Shown: one piece after another, positions 62,961-64,000 of the stretch
Position numbering within the stretch: position 1 is the first letter of the stretch
Layout: each line of letters begins with the position of its first letter
NCBI RefSeq assembly: GCF_025370935.1
Contig: NC_133476.1
Location: forward strand, 14,941,643-15,005,642
DNA length: 64,000 nucleotides
DNA from: Choristoneura fumiferana
Lineage: Eukaryota > Arthropoda > Insecta > Lepidoptera > Tortricidae
Direction of reading: 5' to 3'
Position numbers and translations under genes: made by a program
Notes under the pieces: model-generated
Database searches by the model: none
What the model saw: the letters and a program-made list of their open reading frames with translations, nothing else
What the model was told of the DNA's origin: nothing

Positions 62961-63090
62961 ATAATGTTACGTACCAATGAACTAAAAGAATTTCTTTGCT
63001 CACCCGCGATCTGAGAAATTCTTTTAGTTCATTGATATGGACCCCCGCAAAGTAACGCCTGATTCAATAAATTATTCAATGTTACATACC
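62961..63090. mobile_element. Hairpin-bearing dispersed repeat
   Basis: A perfect 21-base stem (62975-62995 against 63014-63034, AATGAACTAAAAGAATTTC) encloses an 18-base loop containing TGCTCACCCGCG, a word shared with the repeat at 8205. It is flanked by TGTTACGTACC and TGTTACATACC, which may be target or terminal duplications. The downstream ATATGGACCCCCGCAAAGTA is also repeat-like. Confidence 0.65.
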
Positions 63091-63149
63091 TACCTGTACA
63101 TTGGGAAATCCTGCAGTATCGTATAGTAACGTAGTAACGATTTCCCAGT

Positions 63150-63400
63150 CTTTCCTTCTTTCAAACCTTTATCAACCAATTAATAAATGTGTACGCCGCC
63201 TTCAAGTCTCTCGATTTCTCCCTGTTCTGAACAGTAAAGATCTTCCCGCCACTTTTACGACTTCATCTGCCATTGCATTTGTGGCCTTCCTCGAGGTCTT
63301 TCGTTGTCCCAATGCTCCTTATCTAGCAGCAATTTACGCCATGCGACATGCTTTCTGGCAACGTGACCAGCCTATTCCTCTTTGTGTCTTGACATTTTAA
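63150..63400 (-). pseudogene. Non-LTR retrotransposon ORF2 C-terminus, frameshifted
   Basis: In one minus-strand frame the sequence gives AGHVARKHVAWRKLLL and then ERPRGRPQMQWQ, the classic GHVAR...GRPxxRWxDD region of non-LTR ORF2. Another frame continues DEVVKVAGRSLL. The split between frames and an in-frame stop show a decayed copy. The plus-strand open frame at 63101-63400 is the antisense of this relic. Confidence 0.65.
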
Positions 63401-64000
63401 GAATGAGATCAGTTTCTCTTTTATCAGAGCCATCGTCTTTCGATTTCTCAAAGTATTTAACACCTACTTTTCTCTTCATCTTTCTTTCTCATCAGAACAA
63501 AATTGTAATGGTTTTTAATCAAGCATGTTTTGAATATTAAAGACGTACCTGATCAAGGCAGAAATATTCTTATTAGTGTAGAGTAAATGCCAATAGGCAG
63601 TAACTAGATGAACGAACCAGAAAACCGACCAACTAGCATAACAATTGACTTCCTAAAAGCCACGTTCAAATTTTCCACCGACTCACTACACTAACATAAA
63701 CAACAAAGAATCTTCATGAGCAAACACTACAACTTCACAAAACATTACAATGTAGTAGTTCCTCAATAAAAATTCTTTGTTCTAACCAGCACACAGTCTT
63801 CCAATTTTGTGTTAACTTATAGAAGTTTAAAGATATTACATTTAGTGTAAGTAATTTAGTATAAGTAGTAGTACATTAGTATATAGGTAGTGCTGCTCCG
63901 GGTAGAATTGACTCCGCTGGACGGAACTCCTCGACGACTACTGGCATTGACTTGATATTTGGTACGGCAATGCAGTTTGGGTGGCAATGGCAGTATAGTC
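63401..64000 (+). other. End of window, intron
   Basis: AT-rich to 63880, then GC-richer at 63890-64000 (CTGCTCCGGGTAGAATTGAC and GGCATTGACTTGATATTTGG). That last stretch looks like the edge of a repeat or retroelement cut by the window boundary. It is not recognised with confidence. Confidence 0.4.

Noticed and set aside
63101..63400. 99-codon plus-strand frame
   Set aside because: It is the antisense of a decayed non-LTR ORF2 C-terminus that is recognisable on the minus strand.

Overview
This is a window of an AT-rich insect nuclear genome, almost certainly from a moth or butterfly. The evidence is the set of dispersed repeats: the AGGGTTCCG-ended element, an AACCCCCGAC-ended element, RTE-type non-LTR tails with (ATG)n ends, and several palindromic MITE-like units. 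I know all of these as common in lepidopteran genomes. I see no bacterial operon, CRISPR array, phage or viral gene.

Only one host coding exon can be supported, at 826-918 on the + strand. It is an internal, phase-0 exon encoding the first half of the second RNA-recognition motif of a Musashi-family RNA-binding protein, and the residues fit the insect Rbp6 paralogue best. It has an acceptor (TTCCAG) and a consensus donor (GTAAGT). I found no following RRM exon up to 64,000, so positions 919-64,000 are read as one intron of at least 63 kb, or as several introns if I missed a small exon. Positions 1-825 are the end of the preceding intron.

The most interesting single site is at 29010/29011. 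A pyrimidine-rich acceptor ending in CAG is fused directly to a perfect GTAAGT donor. This is the arrangement of a zero-nucleotide exon (recursive-splicing ratchet point), and it lies about 28 kb into the intron on the host gene's strand.

The rest of the intron is unique AT-rich DNA with many mobile-element insertions. By region: 7.4-8.4 kb, palindromic MITE and a dispersed repeat; 12.8-13.4 kb, AGGGTTCCG repeat copy A; 15.4-16.8 kb, a 5'-truncated non-LTR retrotransposon with an open reverse-transcriptase frame; 16.8-17.0 kb, AACCCCCGAC element; 18.5 kb and 23.5 kb, RTE remnants; 23.7-24.1 kb, a MITE split by a retroelement tail; 24.3-25.0 kb, repeat copy B; 26.3-26.8 kb, a palindrome plus degenerate tandem repeats; 30.0-31.45 kb, a nest of inverted repeats; 33.2-33.6 kb, a retroelement with an inverted internal segment; 37.7-38.5 kb, repeat copy C; 41.3-41.7 kb, RTE coding remnant; 42.4-42.6 kb, MITE; 44.7-46.3 kb, mixed retroelement debris; 55.6 kb, hairpin; 59.85-61.3 kb, a palindrome and a duplicated repeat; 62.1-63.4 kb, a second AACCCCCGAC copy, a hairpin element and a retroelement remnant. 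Several GC-rich islands (about 1.9, 2.7-3.0, 22.0-22.3, 43.6-44.0 and 54.5 kb) stand out from the AT-rich intron and have no coding explanation. They are the best candidates for conserved regulatory DNA.

I did not find a convincing new biological system.
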